Shown: in pieces, positions 21,958 to 22,648 of the stretch
Layout of the letters: the number at the start of each line of letters is the position of its first letter
How positions within the stretch are numbered: position 1 is the first letter of the stretch
Source: CAZESH01 sp964514665
GTDB lineage: Bacteria > Bacillota > Bacilli > Paenibacillales > KCTC-25726
Assembly (NCBI GenBank): GCA_964514665.1
Contig: CAZESH010000037.1
Coordinates: forward strand, 1-22,648
Reading direction: 5' to 3'
DNA: 22,648 nt
The notes under the pieces: model-generated
Seen by the model: only the letters and a program-made list of their open reading frames with translations
Told to the model about the DNA's origin: nothing
Database searches by the model: none
Program-made: the position numbers and the translations under genes

Positions 21958-22326
21958 ATGTGGGTGATGATCAATCTCAACACCAATCGCATTCTGGCTT
22001 GGGAGATCAAGCAGGCTAAATCATTTTTGCAGAGAATGAAAGGGGTTTTTTCCAGCGGGCTGCCGTTTGGAAGCGCACTTTTCATCCACCGCTGCCGCAT
22101 GGTCAATACGCTTTTTATGAATCAGGCGGTGGATGTGTTGTATGTCAACGAATGCCAGCAGATCGTCGGATTGGAGCAAAATGTGCAGCCCGGATCGCTT
22201 GTGAGGAAATTCCGCCAGAGTGTTTCGGTAATCAAACTGCCGGCCGGAACGATACTCCGTACGGAAACCCAAGTGGGACAAGCCATATATCTTAAGAAGA
22301 TCGAACAGGATCGTAATATTTCCTGA
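21958..22326 (+). CDS. DUF192-family protein
   Basis: A 122-aa protein matching DUF192: AKSFLQRMKGVFSSGLPFG, ALFIHRCRMVNTLFMNQAVD, VLYVNECQQIVGLEQNVQPG and VIKLPAGTILRTETQVGQAI, parallel to the family's 'KGLM ... C.siHT.fM.fpIDvvfld ... lPaGt'. No signal peptide, unlike many relatives. Function is unknown; the family often occurs with type II secretion, Tad-pilus or motility genes. ATG 21958 is 9 nt after AAGGGGGG. A longer reading from 21841 would run through the riboswitch. Control by c-di-GMP is therefore likely. Confidence 0.82.
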   Translation: MWVMINLNTNRILAWEIKQAKSFLQRMKGVFSSGLPFGSALFIHRCRMVNTLFMNQAVDVLYVNECQQIVGLEQNVQPGSLVRKFRQSVSVIKLPAGTILRTETQVGQAIYLKKIEQDRNIS

Positions 22327-22362
22327 CGGATCTATTCTACTTTATGTTAGGGGGAAGATGAT

Positions 22363-22641
22363 GTGGACGGCATCGGAATGAATTCGGGCTGCTATTTTAA
22401 GATTGAGGATAATTGGATCGGTATTTTCCAATCCAAAGACGGACCCAAGCTCTTTTTCAACAAAGAAATCTATCCGTTATCCCTGGATTGCTGGGATGCG
22501 GAATGGGTATTGGGAAAGAAAAATCAATTGTTTGCCTTTTATTGGAACGGGGAAAGTAAAATATCCCTGCGTCTTTCCAATCATTCCGCGGCTGTCGAGG
22601 AAATGAACCTGCACCTTCCCAAGCATCAGCACGCAGGCTGA
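22363..22641 (+). CDS. Uncharacterised 92-aa protein downstream of DUF192
   Basis: A 92-aa protein rich in aromatic residues (YFKIEDNWIGIFQSKDG, WDAEWVLGKKNQLFAFYWNG), apparently beta-rich, with no signal peptide and no family I recognise. The start is GTG 22363 with AGGGGGAAG upstream; nearby ATGs are in another frame that stops quickly. It lies 36 nt after the DUF192 gene and is probably in the same c-di-GMP-controlled transcript. The window ends 7 nt after its stop. Confidence 0.6.
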   Translation: MDGIGMNSGCYFKIEDNWIGIFQSKDGPKLFFNKEIYPLSLDCWDAEWVLGKKNQLFAFYWNGESKISLRLSNHSAAVEEMNLHLPKHQHAG

Positions 22642-22648
22642 TTCAGCT

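Overview
The window looks like a chromosomal segment of an endospore-forming Bacillales bacterium, most likely Paenibacillaceae. The reasons are GerP-family spore proteins, a Spo0E-type phosphatase, a GerM-domain lipoprotein, a LysM/M14 cortex-type endopeptidase, the ytxG-ytxH pair, strong AGGAGG-type ribosome binding sites and frequent TTG/GTG starts. The genus is an inference. I see no phage, IS element, CRISPR array, rRNA or tRNA.

Layout. 1-2100: a GerPC-like gene and a GerPA/PF-like gene face a GDSL-hydrolase/glycine-rich-protein operon across a bidirectional terminator. 2259-3993: an ECF-type sigma factor overlaps a membrane-anchored putative anti-sigma factor, whose 3' end overlaps the convergent gene. 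3975-5750 (minus): a membrane GGDEF + HD-GYP protein preceded by a sigma-A promoter, a class I c-di-GMP (GEMM-I) riboswitch and an intrinsic terminator. 5879-8456: a methyl-accepting chemotaxis protein, a small membrane protein, a Spo0E-family phosphatase and a zinc-ribbon protein. 8457-9826: a 151-nt element with perfect 20-bp inverted termini, then a small heat-shock protein overlapping two GerPA/PF-like genes. 9844-10064: a decayed zinc alcohol dehydrogenase. 10217-12808: a 36-aa membrane peptide, a Dabb protein, a TPR protein, an orphan DUF86/YutE-like protein and a SufR-like Cys-rich regulator. 12955-15138: selD-mnmH, which makes selenophosphate and uses it for tRNA 2-selenouridine. 15345-16090: ytxG/ytxH-like stress genes. 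16168-20455: a phosphodiester glycosidase-domain protein, glutamate racemase, a GerM lipoprotein and a LysM-M14 endopeptidase. 20458-22641: an HxlR regulator with a palindromic operator, a cysteine-poor HesB-like protein, a DUF1450 protein, then a second c-di-GMP-I riboswitch controlling a DUF192 protein and an unrecognised downstream ORF.

Two themes join the parts. One is c-di-GMP: two GEMM-I aptamers with different-looking expression platforms (terminator versus Shine-Dalgarno sequestration), one of them in front of a gene whose product should itself make and/or degrade c-di-GMP. The other is spore biology: two separate gerP-type cassettes, one fused transcriptionally to an sHsp. The candidates for something undescribed are the riboswitch-DUF192-unknown ORF unit, the inverted-repeat element and the sHsp-GerP cassette.
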